Below, piece after piece: positions 1 through 8,675 of a DNA stretch of 64,000 bases. The DNA is from a virus. The stretch is from positions 26,358 to 90,357 of IMG/VR virus record IMGVR_UViG_3300047457_001149. One strand, given 5' to 3'. Within the stretch, counting starts at the first letter, position 1. Every line of letters starts with the position of its first letter. The translations under genes were made by a program, and so were the position numbers. The notes under the pieces were generated by a model. The model saw only the letters and a program-made list of their open reading frames with translations, was not told the origin of the DNA and searched no databases.

Positions 1-873
1 CACTGCTTCTTCGCCAGCCAGTGCTTGAACCCGGACCTCGTGGCGGCCGGCCTGAGCGGGGAAGATCGTCGGCTGGCGCTCGCCAAGGCGTCGATCGACG
101 ATGACCACGCTTGGTCCTACGAGGACTTCCTCAAGGGCAAGGACGACCTCCTCGAAGACAAGGCTTACGGCAAGCGGCTCAAGGCCTTGCGCGACAACAT
201 CAAGCGCCTCGTCTTCGGCATGCTCTACGGCGCCGGCGTCAAGAAGGTTGCGGACATCGCGGGCATCAACCTGGAGCTTGCCAAAAAGATCCAGGAGTTG
301 CTCTTCTCGAAGTTTCCGACTATCAAGAGCTTCATCGACCAGACGATCTGGGAGATGCGGATGTTCGGAATCGTCGAGACGTACCACGGGCGGCGCCGCC
401 GCTTCTCCCTCGGAAAGAGCGCGCCGTCGTCGCTTCGATCCAAGGCGGAGCGGCAGGCGGTCAATTTCAAGATCCAGGCGACCAACAGCGACATCGTCAT
501 GATGGTGCTCTGCTGGGTGTCTGAGGTCATTGAACGCGATCTGAAAGGCCGCCTCTTGCTGACCGTGCACGACTCAATCGGATTTCAGGTGCCGAAGAAG
601 TACGCGCATCAAGTCCCTGAGATCTTCAAGAAGTACGGCACGGACCGCGTCGCTGAGGCTTGCCCCTGGCTGCCCGTTCCCTATCGGTGGGACGTTGAGC
701 TCGGTCCGAACTACGGCGACGTCATCGGCGCAGACAAGTACATCGCCAAGCTTCCGGCGGCCCTCCCTGAGCCGGAGCTTGACGGGTACACCGACGAGGA
801 GATCTTCGACGATCTCCGCGACCCAGAGGCGCACGACCTCGCGCCTCTCACCAAGCCGCGAGAAGCGGCGTAG
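1..873 (+). CDS. DNA polymerase I-type (family A) polymerase, C-terminal part (partial at window edge)
   Basis: This is the polymerase end of a family A replicative DNA polymerase. The frame is open from base 1, so the gene starts outside the window; 290 residues are visible. Motif B is clear (RDNIK...F..LYG: Arg64, Lys68, Phe72, Tyr76-Gly77 counted from base 1), followed by the palm motif C VHDS, with the metal-binding Asp, near residue 192. The spacing fits phage and bacterial PolA fingers and palm. Motif A and any 3'-5' exonuclease domain lie upstream or are absent. The next gene is a separate DEDDh exonuclease, which could supply proofreading (inference). Confidence 0.93.
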   Translation, partial: HCFFASQCLNPDLVAAGLSGEDRRLALAKASIDDDHAWSYEDFLKGKDDLLEDKAYGKRLKALRDNIKRLVFGMLYGAGVKKVADIAGINLELAKKIQELLFSKFPTIKSFIDQTIWEMRMFGIVETYHGRRRRFSLGKSAPSSLRSKAERQAVNFKIQATNSDIVMMVLCWVSEVIERDLKGRLLLTVHDSIGFQVPKKYAHQVPEIFKKYGTDRVAEACPWLPVPYRWDVELGPNYGDVIGADKYIAKLPAALPEPELDGYTDEEIFDDLRDPEAHDLAPLTKPREAA

Positions 874-880
874 GAGCCCC

Positions 881-1468
881 ATGTACAAGAAGTCTTCTGG
901 CCTGCCTGACCTTGCCTTCGTCGATGTCGAGACGCTGGGGCTGAACCCGGAGAAGCACCGCGTCATTGAGATCGCGGTGTCGAGGGTTCCGTTCGACGTC
1001 AAGAAGTGGCCGGCCTCGCCAGAGATTCTGGTGAGGCGGTTCACGCCATCGGCTGAAGACTTGGCGCAGGCAGAGCCAGGAGCGCTTCGCGTCAACGGGT
1101 ATCACGCGGGACACCCAGAGTGGTCCGACGCCGTGCCCGACCAGAAGGGCGCTTGGCAGATGCTCAACTCGCTCGTCCTCCGAGACGCCGTGCTCGTCAG
1201 CCAGAACGTCCCCTTCGACCGGGGCTTCATGGAGGCCGAGCTCCGACGGGCCGGCGTGACAAACCCTTTCTGGGCTCGCCGCTTCATCGACATCCAGAGC
1301 TACTCCGCGCTCATCGCGATGGAGAAGGGTCTCAGCAAGTGGGGTCTGCACGACGTCTACTCGGCGCTCGGACTGCCTGCTTTGCAGGAACACCGCGCGG
1401 CGGCGGACGTTCAGCGCGGCATGGCGGTGTTCGAGTACGTCTACGACCGGGTCATGAAAACGGCGTAA
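881..1468 (+). CDS. DEDDh 3'-5' exonuclease (DnaQ/RNase T-like)
   Basis: A 195-residue protein with all DEDDh exonuclease motifs: Exo I DVET (Asp15, Glu17), Exo II NVPFD (Asp113) and Exo III HRAAAD (His171, Asp176). These residues bind two metal ions in DnaQ, RNase T and the epsilon subunit. It starts at ATG 881, seven bases after the polymerase stop, in the same operon. It may proofread for the polymerase or process DNA ends; the sequence does not say which. A decayed copy of its 3' end, lacking Exo III, lies at 1882-1961. Confidence 0.9.
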   Translation: MYKKSSGLPDLAFVDVETLGLNPEKHRVIEIAVSRVPFDVKKWPASPEILVRRFTPSAEDLAQAEPGALRVNGYHAGHPEWSDAVPDQKGAWQMLNSLVLRDAVLVSQNVPFDRGFMEAELRRAGVTNPFWARRFIDIQSYSALIAMEKGLSKWGLHDVYSALGLPALQEHRAAADVQRGMAVFEYVYDRVMKTA

Positions 1469-1475
1469 ACGCGGG

Positions 1476-1486
1476 TATAAGGCAGT
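1476..1486 (+). promoter_or_regulatory. Leader with TATAAG box and AAGG ribosome site (copy 1)
   Basis: GGGTATAAGGCAGTATG precedes the gene at 1487; the near-identical GGGTAAAAGGCAGTATG precedes the gene at 1990. AAGG serves as ribosome-binding site. TATAAG could be a -10 box, but it lies so close to the ATG that the transcript would be almost leaderless. A promoter is therefore only possible; the ribosome-site role is likely. Confidence 0.4.
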
Positions 1487-1810
1487 ATGGACAACCATCT
1501 GTCTGAAGCGCGTCGAATCGTTCTCAAAACCCTGTCTATCTGGGCCTCCGGACTTAACGGTCCGGAGGCAAAGGCTCTGGCGGCGGCGGCATCGCCGGAA
1601 GAGCTGTCGTCCGCGTACGCGAAGGTTATCGCCTTCGCGGACGAGCACTACAGGCGCGGGCGCGGGTGGGCCTACCGCCGCGACGCAGAGCGGAGCTACT
1701 TCGCCGCAAAAAAAGCGGTCGAGTGGCTCGACCGCGCACCTTCGTACCGCGAGCTGGATGACTGGGGGTCTCGCGTGTACCGCGAGACCTGCATCGCTCG
1801 CTGCTCGTAA
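1487..1810 (+). CDS. Hypothetical protein, 107 aa
   Basis: Unrecognised, mostly helical 107-residue protein. The N-terminal half is Ala/Glu-rich; the C-terminal half is rich in Arg, Tyr and Trp. The start is ATG 1487 in the leader AAGGCAGTATG. The same leader and first residues (M-x-N-H-L) recur at the next gene (1990), but the rest of the proteins differ. The gene is followed directly by a strong hairpin that also ends the next cassette. Confidence 0.7.
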   Translation: MDNHLSEARRIVLKTLSIWASGLNGPEAKALAAAASPEELSSAYAKVIAFADEHYRRGRGWAYRRDAERSYFAAKKAVEWLDRAPSYRELDDWGSRVYRETCIARCS

Positions 1811-1881
1811 GACCTCCGTCCTGGAGGCACCGCCCCGCGCCGTTCGGCGCGGCCAAAGGGGCGGTTTCTTTGGCCGTCAAT
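1808..1881 (+). repeat. Direct repeat (terminator cassette end), copy 1
   Basis: About 70 bases running from the gene stop through the terminator to GTCAAT match 2852-2927 with only a few differences. Together with the exonuclease relic and leader it marks a tandem duplication. Confidence 0.8.
1813..1873 (+). terminator. Intrinsic terminator, copy 1 of a repeated element
   Basis: A small CCTCC/GGAGG hairpin is followed by ACCGCCCC paired with GGGGCGGT enclosing a GCGCC-GTTC-GGCGC stem, then TTTCTTT. The element starts right after the TAA of the preceding gene and recurs almost base for base at 2858-2919. Confidence 0.75.
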
Positions 1882-1961
1882 TGGGGCCTGCACGACGTCT
1901 ACGCTGCGCTCGGACTGCCGTGTTCAAGTACGTCTACGACCGCGTCATGAAAACGCCGTAA
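1882..1961 (+). pseudogene. Relic of the exonuclease 3' end
   Basis: The first part matches 1341-1378 of the exonuclease gene. After a roughly 48-base deletion it resumes with a match to 1427-1468, up to and including the TAA. The deletion removes the Exo III residues (His171, Asp176) and shifts the frame between the two blocks, so it cannot encode a working protein. It is a footprint of a tandem duplication. Confidence 0.8.
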
Positions 1962-1984
1962 AAAAGGTGTTTTGCGGGTAAAAG
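1957..1984 (+). promoter_or_regulatory. Candidate promoter CGTAAA-N16-TAAAAG
   Basis: CGTAAA at 1957-1962 and TAAAAG at 1979-1984 are 16 bases apart. The pattern matches sites at 37895-37923 and 51157-51184 (see findings). The ATG follows six bases later, which would give a leaderless or very short leader transcript. Confidence 0.35.
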
Positions 1985-1989
1985 GCAGT

Positions 1990-2523
1990 ATGGGAAACCA
2001 TCTGCCTTCCTGGGCGGCGTCGGAGCTCGTGCTCCGCGCCATCGACAACACCATCGCCGCGCCCAAGCAGGGCGCGGCGTACTTCCGGCGCCCCGCCGGA
2101 AGTTACATCCCCCACCTCGCGGCGCTCCCCGCCGACGAGGAGGGCCCGCGCGCGGCGGGAGTCCTCCGCGAACTGGCCAGAGATGGCCAGTACGTGGAAG
2201 TGACCGAACAAGTGAGGAAGTCAGGCGCGTCCTTCGGGGCGTGCCGGTACTTCAGGGTCGAGGGCGTGGCCGGGGTGGAGGCAGCGTGCCTCCTCTCCGA
2301 CCTCTCCGAAGACGAGCTCGGGCTGGTGCGCGCCCGCAAGGGCCACCACCAGCCCGAGCTGGTGGCCCCGGGCGTGCCCGCCCGGAACGTCAACTTCCTC
2401 CACGTCTGCGTGGGGGACCCGGGCAACCCGGGCAGCGAGATCGACCCCGCTACGGCGGTGGTCTACTTCTGGGCCCCCGGGCGGGTCCTCCCGCCCGGGC
2501 TCACGGTCAAGCTCGACCGATGA
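1990..2523 (+). CDS. Hypothetical protein, 177 aa
   Basis: Unrecognised 177-residue protein. The start ATG 1990 is chosen because leader and first residues (M-G-N-H-L) copy those of the gene at 1487; an in-frame alternative codon exists at 1972. The middle has alternating charged and hydrophobic stretches; the C-terminal part is Pro/Gly-rich and beta-like. It overlaps the next gene by four bases (ATGA), implying translational coupling. Confidence 0.7.
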   Translation: MGNHLPSWAASELVLRAIDNTIAAPKQGAAYFRRPAGSYIPHLAALPADEEGPRAAGVLRELARDGQYVEVTEQVRKSGASFGACRYFRVEGVAGVEAACLLSDLSEDELGLVRARKGHHQPELVAPGVPARNVNFLHVCVGDPGNPGSEIDPATAVVYFWAPGRVLPPGLTVKLDR

Positions 2524-2855
2524 CGCCCCCGGACGGTGTCCAGGGGTGGCTCGACTCCTTCGGGAGGCAAGCCCAAAAATGCGCGGCCAGCCGGGAGTGG
2601 ACCCGGCTGGCCTGTAGCCTGACCATGCTGGGCGTCCCCGAGCCCGGTAATTGGATTGAAGACGTCAGCAATGACGTCGACCTCGCCTGGGTGGACGCGC
2701 ACCCGGGCGAGTACGCGGCCCTCGTGGCCGATCTCATCCCGCGAGAGGCTCTCAAGCCCCTTGCGGCGGTGTTCGCGAGGGACGTGAAGACGTCCCGCAT
2801 CTGCTCGCGGCCAGAGTATGCCGCGTTTCTCAGGGACTGGTTGAGGTCTCTGTAA
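2520..2855 (+). CDS. Hypothetical protein, 111 aa
   Basis: Unrecognised 111-residue helical protein with several Trp residues. ATG 2520 overlaps the stop of the previous gene (ATGA), so the pair is probably co-translated. It is followed by copy 2 of the repeated terminator. No domain is recognisable. Confidence 0.65.
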   Translation: MTPPDGVQGWLDSFGRQAQKCAASREWTRLACSLTMLGVPEPGNWIEDVSNDVDLAWVDAHPGEYAALVADLIPREALKPLAAVFARDVKTSRICSRPEYAAFLRDWLRSL

Positions 2856-2927
2856 GCCCTCCGTCCTGGAGGCACCGCCCCGCGCCGTTCGGCGCGTCCA
2901 AAGGGGCGGTTTTCTTTGGCCGTCAAT
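2852..2927 (+). repeat. Direct repeat (terminator cassette end), copy 2
   Basis: Second copy of the 1808-1881 element. Its right end overlaps the stop codon of the terminase gene on the opposite strand (2923-2925). Confidence 0.8.
2858..2919 (+). terminator. Intrinsic terminator, copy 2
   Basis: Same double hairpin as at 1813: CCTCC/GGAGG, then ACCGCCCC/GGGGCGGT enclosing GCGCC-GTTC-GGCGC, followed by TTTTCTTT. It sits between convergent units (the + strand gene ending 2855 and the terminase ending 2923), so it probably terminates the + strand transcript. Confidence 0.75.
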
Positions 2928-4650
2928 CGTCGTCGATCGACGACGTCAGGTTGATCTCGTTGTTCGCGATCTGCAGCGCCATCCTTGCGAAGTTGAGCGA
3001 GTGCAAGAAGTCATCAGGCTGGTTAGGCGCGTGCCGCCAGACCTTCCTCGTCGCTCCCGACTGACCGATGACCTCTTCGTACTCAGCCATGATGTCCTTG
3101 AACGGCTGGTCCATGACGTTCGAGGGTTCGCTGGGGAACTGAAACTCCTTACGGATGAAGCTAGTCATCAGCGAGTCGATCGAGATCGTTCGGTTCACCG
3201 TCACGAACTTCCCCTTCCGGTTCCAGCTCATGTAAGCGGCGGCGTTGCCGGAGTACCGAAACTTGATCACGCGCTGCGGGTTCTGGATCTTGTTGCGGAG
3301 CATGTCCATCGACATATTGCCCTCGCCCGCGTCGCCGCCGATGAACATCTTGTAGTGCGTCGTTCGGTCATAGAGCGCCAGCGTCTCGAAGATCTCTTCA
3401 AACTCGCTGAGCGGGGACGTGCCAGGGAAGATCTTGAAGTAGAGGAGGCGCGTCCGTCCAAGCCCCATCTTCCCGATGATGGTCATCACCGTGCGGGACT
3501 TGATCTGCACGCCCCCGTCGCCCGTGGTGATCGCCGTTCCGCCGCCGGACCAGTCAAGGCCGACTGCGATCTTCGTCACTTGGCTGAGGTTCTCTCTTGT
3601 CGGCGTGCGGCTGATGAGCGGCCCGTCGCAAGCGACTTGAAGCATCTCCTTGCTGACCAGCCGGCGCCCCTGCGAGTCGCTGATACCGAGAACCTCATTT
3701 CGAAAGACCGAGATTGGGTACGCCGAGGCGCCCTCAAGGTTCTGTAGGACGTCCTTCTTCCATTTTGACAGAGCCGCGTCCCTCTGCGGCCCCTCTGGCC
3801 ACGCCGCCGGCACGTACTGCGGCATGATGAGGCGCGAGATGTGATACCCCTTCGTCTGATACACCTGTCCATCCTCATCAGGAGGCAGGCGGTGCATGTC
3901 TACCCAGACGCCTTCGCGCGGGTTCAGGTACTTGTCGCAGCTCTTACAGACCGGGCCGCGCCGCCCTACCTGAGTCTCGCTGACGAGGATCGAGTGCTTG
4001 CCGCATCCGGGACACTTGACCGCCCACTCGGTCTGGCTCGACGCTTCCCAGAGGTGTTCGATCCCGTTCTCCATCGACTTCGGCGTGCCGCAGTAAGTCT
4101 CGTAGGAGCCCCGCTTCGACGCCGCCAGGCACTCTTTGATCACCGGCAGGATTACGTCGAGTGACATGTCCTGCACCTCGTCGAGCATCAGCCGGTCGCA
4201 AGAGCGGCCACGGCATCGGTCGGCGTCGTCCGAGGCGTAGCTGAACTCGATCTGCGACCCGTGCGAGAAGTAGCGCGCGAGCACGCGATTGGTGGTGTCG
4301 GTGTCGACGAAGATGTCCCGGACCAGCGGGGAGAAGAGGATGAACTTCCCGACGCGCGAGACCGAGAAGGTCTGCGTCTGCTCTTTGGTCGGCGCGATGA
4401 AGAAGGTCTTGAAGTGCGGGATCGCCAGACACTCGCCGATGGCGAAGGTCGAGAGCGTCATGCTCTTGCCGACCTGCCGGCAAGTCTTCAGGAGCATCTT
4501 CTGCGGAGAGGCGTCGTAGACCGCCCGAAACATCGGGTAGTCTGTCAGGCTGAACTGCTTGCCCTCCCAGACGAGGAGCTTCTCCGCGAACTGCGACCGC
4601 GTCCCGGCCAGAATCTTCTTGATGTTAGATGGAGTGCTGGAGGTCTGCAT
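2923..4650 (-). CDS. terL: Terminase large subunit (ATPase-nuclease)
   Basis: 575-residue DNA-packaging motor. It shows Walker A CRQVGKS (57-63), Walker B LMLDE (154-158), a CGTP coupling segment (187-190) and a zinc-finger insertion (Cys213, 216, 235, 238). A C-terminal RNase H-type nuclease begins with VGLDWSGGG near residue 362 and continues with GGDAGEG. Length and order are typical of large terminases; the zinc finger recalls the GpA-like branch. It is the last gene of the minus-strand structural block and overlaps the gene before it by 26 bases. No small subunit is recognised nearby. Confidence 0.95.
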   Translation of the reverse strand: MQTSSTPSNIKKILAGTRSQFAEKLLVWEGKQFSLTDYPMFRAVYDASPQKMLLKTCRQVGKSMTLSTFAIGECLAIPHFKTFFIAPTKEQTQTFSVSRVGKFILFSPLVRDIFVDTDTTNRVLARYFSHGSQIEFSYASDDADRCRGRSCDRLMLDEVQDMSLDVILPVIKECLAASKRGSYETYCGTPKSMENGIEHLWEASSQTEWAVKCPGCGKHSILVSETQVGRRGPVCKSCDKYLNPREGVWVDMHRLPPDEDGQVYQTKGYHISRLIMPQYVPAAWPEGPQRDAALSKWKKDVLQNLEGASAYPISVFRNEVLGISDSQGRRLVSKEMLQVACDGPLISRTPTRENLSQVTKIAVGLDWSGGGTAITTGDGGVQIKSRTVMTIIGKMGLGRTRLLYFKIFPGTSPLSEFEEIFETLALYDRTTHYKMFIGGDAGEGNMSMDMLRNKIQNPQRVIKFRYSGNAAAYMSWNRKGKFVTVNRTISIDSLMTSFIRKEFQFPSEPSNVMDQPFKDIMAEYEEVIGQSGATRKVWRHAPNQPDDFLHSLNFARMALQIANNEINLTSSIDDD

Positions 4651-5308
4651 TCTGTCGTGATCGGCGGTCCATCCGCTCCGTCACGTACAGGAGGCACTCG
4701 ATCAGACGATGCACCTGGGCGTCGACGGCGGACTTTGGCTCGCCCTGCAGCATACGCCGTAAAGCGTCCAAAGGCATCTTCTCGACCGTCTGCCACTCTT
4801 TGCGGGCGCGCGCCGGGAGATCTTTCTCCCCGACGAGCAGGGTGTCGAGCACGTCCTGGCAAAAGGCGAGCTCCTTCGGCGCCAGCGCGAGACCTTCGTC
4901 GTGCAGCACTACGGCGATGGCCGGGTCGATCGTGTCGGGGTCGAAGCCGTCGTCCTCGGTGAAGGTGTGGTCGGTGAGCGCGGTGAGCTCGCGGACCACC
5001 CAGCAAAGCTGCTCGGGCGTCGGGTGGTGGATCGCCTCGCCAGAAGCGGAGACGCCGTCGCAGGCCAAGGCCAGGGCGAAGAGCACGTCGTGGTCGTAGG
5101 TCCAAACCGGGCCAGTGACGACCGTCTGCGCGCCGAGCAGCTTGGCCATGAGCTCGTCAGTCGGCGGAATCTTCGCCCGCTCCAGCTCGATACGAATCGT
5201 GTCCGGCTCCCACGCAGGAAGGGTCAGTCCCAGAACCTTTTGCGCCGCGACCCAAGCGACGGACATCTCGACGTGCGGGTCGCGCAGGATTTCGGACGCG
5301 GCAGACAT
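4625..5308 (-). CDS. Hypothetical virion-operon protein, 227 aa
   Basis: Unrecognised, acidic, largely helical protein of 227 residues. Its start shares bases with the stop of the upstream gene (TGATG at 5308) and its end overlaps the terminase start, so it is translated in a coupled series. The position next to terL could fit a packaging or neck role, but no motif supports it. Confidence 0.75.
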   Translation of the reverse strand: MSAASEILRDPHVEMSVAWVAAQKVLGLTLPAWEPDTIRIELERAKIPPTDELMAKLLGAQTVVTGPVWTYDHDVLFALALACDGVSASGEAIHHPTPEQLCWVVRELTALTDHTFTEDDGFDPDTIDPAIAVVLHDEGLALAPKELAFCQDVLDTLLVGEKDLPARARKEWQTVEKMPLDALRRMLQGEPKSAVDAQVHRLIECLLYVTERMDRRSRQNADLQHSI

Positions 5309-6360
5309 CAGCCCGCGACCACCGGGACGCCAGCGGCCTTGAGGTGCCGGGCGAGGTCCTGCTTCATGTCCGCCGGGAGGGTGTTGATCACTTCAGCAAC
5401 CTTCTGCGCGTCGACCCGACCGCCGGAGGCGATCTCGGAGACGACATCAGGCCCGAGCGCGTCAGAGAAGAACGACGTCGGCAGCGACGCGAGCTTCGCG
5501 GTGTCGACGAGCTGCCCGCCGAGATCGAGCATGTTGGCAGCCAGCTTCACGGTCGAGTTGAAGACCGCCGCCACGGGATCCGGCACTCGACGGTCGTAGT
5601 GCTTGTCGAAGCCGGCCATGGCGTCGAGGTCTCCGATCGCTTCGGCGAGCTTCACGCGCGTCACCTGGTCGCGAAGGCCGGCGCGGTCTTCGATCACCGC
5701 TCGGGCCATCTTGTTGAAGGCCTCCTTCACTTCCGCCTGCTTTGCCATCGTCGCGCGCGACGCCAGCGTCTCCGCGAGCTTCTGGCGATCCGTCACGGCC
5801 AGCCCCGACCACTTGAGCGACTCGGGCTTGAGCGAGACGTCGTGGCGCTCCGCCGCCTCCGCGAGCTTCGCGAAGGCGTTGGCGCGCGTCTCCGGCCGCA
5901 TCCGGCGGTACTGCTCAAGCAGGCGCTCTTCGGCGACCTTGACCTCTTCGGCGTCGCGGACCGGGTAGAGGCGCTCCTCCGGGAAGATGCACTCGTCGGG
6001 ATCGAACTCCGCGACCTTCTCTTCGACCGGCGCGAGGTAGTCGACTGGGATGCCGTACGCGTCGAGGGCCTCCTCGATCTCAGCGACGACCTCCTTCGGC
6101 ACCAGCGGCACGCGCCGCCCCTCAGAGGCGATCTTGGTCTGCTCCGCCCCGTGCTTGGCGTAGAGGTACGAAACGACCGCGTGCTCCGGCGTGTGCACCG
6201 GGAAGCTCGATCGATCCGGCCACGCGAAGGCGGACGCGGGGATCTGGTCTCGCCGATCCTCGAACGAGGCGTGCTTGACGAGGTCATACGCGCCGGGATG
6301 GCGGTGGAAGAGCATCTGAAGGGTCGAGTGGCCCGGGTCGTTGTAGAGGTCCATCGTCAC
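5308..6360 (-). CDS. Conserved-looking virion-operon protein, 350 aa
   Basis: 350 residues, helical, with several repeats of the KLAE/KLA type through the middle and C-terminal half. No enzymatic motif. It overlaps its upstream neighbour by four bases (ATGA). Length and position between terminase and tail-fibre genes suggest a structural or assembly protein, which is inference. Confidence 0.75.
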   Translation of the reverse strand: MTMDLYNDPGHSTLQMLFHRHPGAYDLVKHASFEDRRDQIPASAFAWPDRSSFPVHTPEHAVVSYLYAKHGAEQTKIASEGRRVPLVPKEVVAEIEEALDAYGIPVDYLAPVEEKVAEFDPDECIFPEERLYPVRDAEEVKVAEERLLEQYRRMRPETRANAFAKLAEAAERHDVSLKPESLKWSGLAVTDRQKLAETLASRATMAKQAEVKEAFNKMARAVIEDRAGLRDQVTRVKLAEAIGDLDAMAGFDKHYDRRVPDPVAAVFNSTVKLAANMLDLGGQLVDTAKLASLPTSFFSDALGPDVVSEIASGGRVDAQKVAEVINTLPADMKQDLARHLKAAGVPVVAG

Positions 6361-7364
6361 ACCGTGTTGGGGTTAAAGGTAGGGCAGACGGCGTAAACGG
6401 AGGCGAGCGCCGCTCGCTCTGCCGCTTGGGCCGCGTTGACGTTATTCTGCGCCGTCAGCGCGTCGTTGGCCAGCGTCTGGCATCGGGCCTGACAGGCGGT
6501 CACTCGCCGCGCGTAGTCGTCTCGTTGCGACGTCTTGGTGGTGAGGAGCGCCTGATAGGAGCGCGCGTCGCCGACGTAGCTTCCCTGTTGGAGGACGAAG
6601 TTCTTGGCGTTCGTCGAAGCGACGCCGGTCCCGCCCGTGACCGTCTCGGTGATGCCACTGACTACGCCGCGCGCTGTCTCCAGAAAGGCAACGTCCGTGA
6701 CGAGAAAGTTGTAGATCTCGCGCGTCGCCAGACAGTTTTGATCGCACTCGTTCGCGGCCGTGACGGCGGCGTCGCGAGTGGCTTCGGCCGCCACTCGCGC
6801 GTCGCGCGCCGCGACGTACGCCGCCGTGCGCTCTGCCTCGACCGAGGCGCTCGCCTGCGGCAGCGCATACTGCTGCGAGGGATTGGTCGCGAACGCCGTA
6901 AATGAGGTTCGCCACTCAGTAACCAGCGACGAGAGCCTCGCGATGATCTGCCGGTAGGCAGCGTCTGCGGTCGTCAGGTTGTCGTAGATGAGCGTGCAGG
7001 AGCGTGAGAGGTAGACGGTGCGTCCGGTCTGTACGGCGTGCACCCGGTCGCGGGGCAGCTCGGTGATGTCGTTGATGTTGGCGATACGAACGAAGGTGTC
7101 CGGCGGCACGATCAGCACGTCGCTGGAGACAACCCGGATGTACCTTGGCGCGGACGGGTCGGTCTGGCGGATGTCGAAGGGCGTAGCGATCCGCGCGAGC
7201 ACGTCGGATCGAGGATCGGCCGTGTTCACGATCGTCAGGACAAAGAGGTCGGGGAAAGGGAGGTCGCCGCGATCTGTGATCGTAGACGTCACCTCAAGCT
7301 TCACCGACCCGTCGCCGAGCGTGATGGCTCGGCGAACCTGCGTGACGTAGGGGATCGTGCTCAC
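6357..7364 (-). CDS. Virion protein with beta N-terminus and long coiled coil, 335 aa
   Basis: The first ~130 residues are beta-rich (alternating Val/Ile/Thr). Residues ~130-330 are Ala/Arg/Glu-rich and look like a coiled coil, with paired Cys in EACDQNC-like and CQARCQ-type spots. This layout (beta head plus fibrous stem) is common in phage appendage proteins. It overlaps its neighbours on both sides by four bases. Confidence 0.7.
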   Translation of the reverse strand: MSTIPYVTQVRRAITLGDGSVKLEVTSTITDRGDLPFPDLFVLTIVNTADPRSDVLARIATPFDIRQTDPSAPRYIRVVSSDVLIVPPDTFVRIANINDITELPRDRVHAVQTGRTVYLSRSCTLIYDNLTTADAAYRQIIARLSSLVTEWRTSFTAFATNPSQQYALPQASASVEAERTAAYVAARDARVAAEATRDAAVTAANECDQNCLATREIYNFLVTDVAFLETARGVVSGITETVTGGTGVASTNAKNFVLQQGSYVGDARSYQALLTTKTSQRDDYARRVTACQARCQTLANDALTAQNNVNAAQAAERAALASVYAVCPTFNPNTV

Positions 7365-7753
7365 GGCGACTCCGAGTTGTACACGTAAGCGGTCTCGCCG
7401 CCAAAGGTCGTGTTGGTGCTCGTCGCCCAGAGGCGCGTGAGGATGTCTACCCGCGCGCGGGTTACAGCGGCGAAGGCTGACGCCTGCCCCTTGTTGTCAA
7501 AGCTTCTCGTGAACTCCGCCGCGCGGTAGTACGGCTTGTAGGCGTCGAGCGCCTCGCTGCGCGACGGAGGCCAAGAGAGCATGTCAGCCACCAGCGCGAC
7601 GTGCTGGTAGGTGTCCGTCGCCACGTCGAGCACGAAGATCTCGGGCGCGATGTCGCCGGTCGCGACGACCCGAAAGGTCACGTCGTACAGGCTCGCGTCG
7701 GGCGGGTCCCGAGGAATGACTTCCTCTTTTTGGCTAAGACTGATCCACGCCAT
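7361..7753 (-). CDS. Hypothetical virion-operon protein, 130 aa
   Basis: 130 residues with a beta-rich N-terminus (predicted sandwich-like pattern) and a helical C-terminus. It overlaps the following gene by four bases and sits one base from the preceding gene. No family recognised; probably a small tail or appendage component by context. Confidence 0.7.
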   Translation of the reverse strand: MAWISLSQKEEVIPRDPPDASLYDVTFRVVATGDIAPEIFVLDVATDTYQHVALVADMLSWPPSRSEALDAYKPYYRAAEFTRSFDNKGQASAFAAVTRARVDILTRLWATSTNTTFGGETAYVYNSESP

Positions 7754-7754
7754 G

Positions 7755-8675
7755 TCAGGGTCCGATCGTGTGCGTGATGGTGTTCAGGAACGCGGTCTGA
7801 TTCTGCGTCGCCGCGCGCTGCAGCGCGTCTACTTGTTGCCGCGACACGAGAAAGAGGTCTTCAACAGCCTGGGCGGTGGGGAGGATCTGCGTGAATCGAG
7901 TCGTCAGGCTGAGCGGCGTAGGGCTCGGCTCGCGGAAGGTCACGCCGCTGTTGCCCGTCGCGAGCATCGTCGCGCCCTGCATGAGCTTCCATGTCAGGTT
8001 CGCCGCCGCGGTCGGAAAGTACTTCGGTTCGACGCCGGCCGGGACCGCGCTCGGGTCGATCTTCACGAAGTAAAAAGCCCAGTTGCCGCTCACGCCCGGA
8101 GAGGTGAATGTCCGGTCAACTTGTGCAACATTACCCAAGTAGGATACAATCCGAGCCCAGCCGTTGTTCCCAGGGTCGGTGAAGTTAGACAGGTACACCC
8201 AGCGCCCGATGTCGTCGGGGGAGAAGTTGTAGCTCGGAATGACCAAGCCCACAGGTCCGCAAGAAGCGTCGCCGCCGGAGGCGCGGGTTTGTCGAGCTAG
8301 GACGGCGAATTCAGTGTCGGTGTAAGGAGCCTCGGAAGTGAGCCAGGTTGACGGAGGGTTAGTGAAGCCGACCGTCTGCCCCGGAACGACGGAGGCCAGC
8401 GCGACGTCTCCACCAACGCCACGAAGGTCGAGGCAGACGATATTGCAGGGAGGCAGGTTTGTGACGTCGAGCAGCGTCGCGACGCGCTCAAAGGTCTCGA
8501 AGCCGCCAACCTGGCGGACGACGAACATGTAGGCGAAGTAAGAGGGGTCCGTCGCGATCGGCGGTGACCCTGGCGGTACGCTGATCGGAACAGTTACCGC
8601 CCACTGGATGGCTTGATAGCCTTCAGGGCGGATGTACCCCTTCTGCTGAATACGAAGGGTGACCGGAGTAGTCAT
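7755..8675 (-). CDS. Beta-rich virion protein, 306 aa
   Basis: 306 residues dominated by Thr/Val/Pro/Gly beta patterns, with a helical tail (last ~40 residues, ending in an Asn/Thr-rich helix). It fits an appendage or fibre-associated protein. Its ATG shares the CATG palindrome with the ATG of the divergent RuvC-like gene at 8674; the ribosome site GAGGAA for this gene lies inside that gene's first codons. Confidence 0.7.
   Translation of the reverse strand: MTTPVTLRIQQKGYIRPEGYQAIQWAVTVPISVPPGSPPIATDPSYFAYMFVVRQVGGFETFERVATLLDVTNLPPCNIVCLDLRGVGGDVALASVVPGQTVGFTNPPSTWLTSEAPYTDTEFAVLARQTRASGGDASCGPVGLVIPSYNFSPDDIGRWVYLSNFTDPGNNGWARIVSYLGNVAQVDRTFTSPGVSGNWAFYFVKIDPSAVPAGVEPKYFPTAAANLTWKLMQGATMLATGNSGVTFREPSPTPLSLTTRFTQILPTAQAVEDLFLVSRQQVDALQRAATQNQTAFLNTITHTIGP

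Noticed and set aside
5344-6396. Long + strand open frame (350 codons) opposite the virion gene
   Set aside because: Exact antisense of a better gene; composition is Arg/Leu/Val-rich as expected from reversed GC-rich codons, and no ribosome site.
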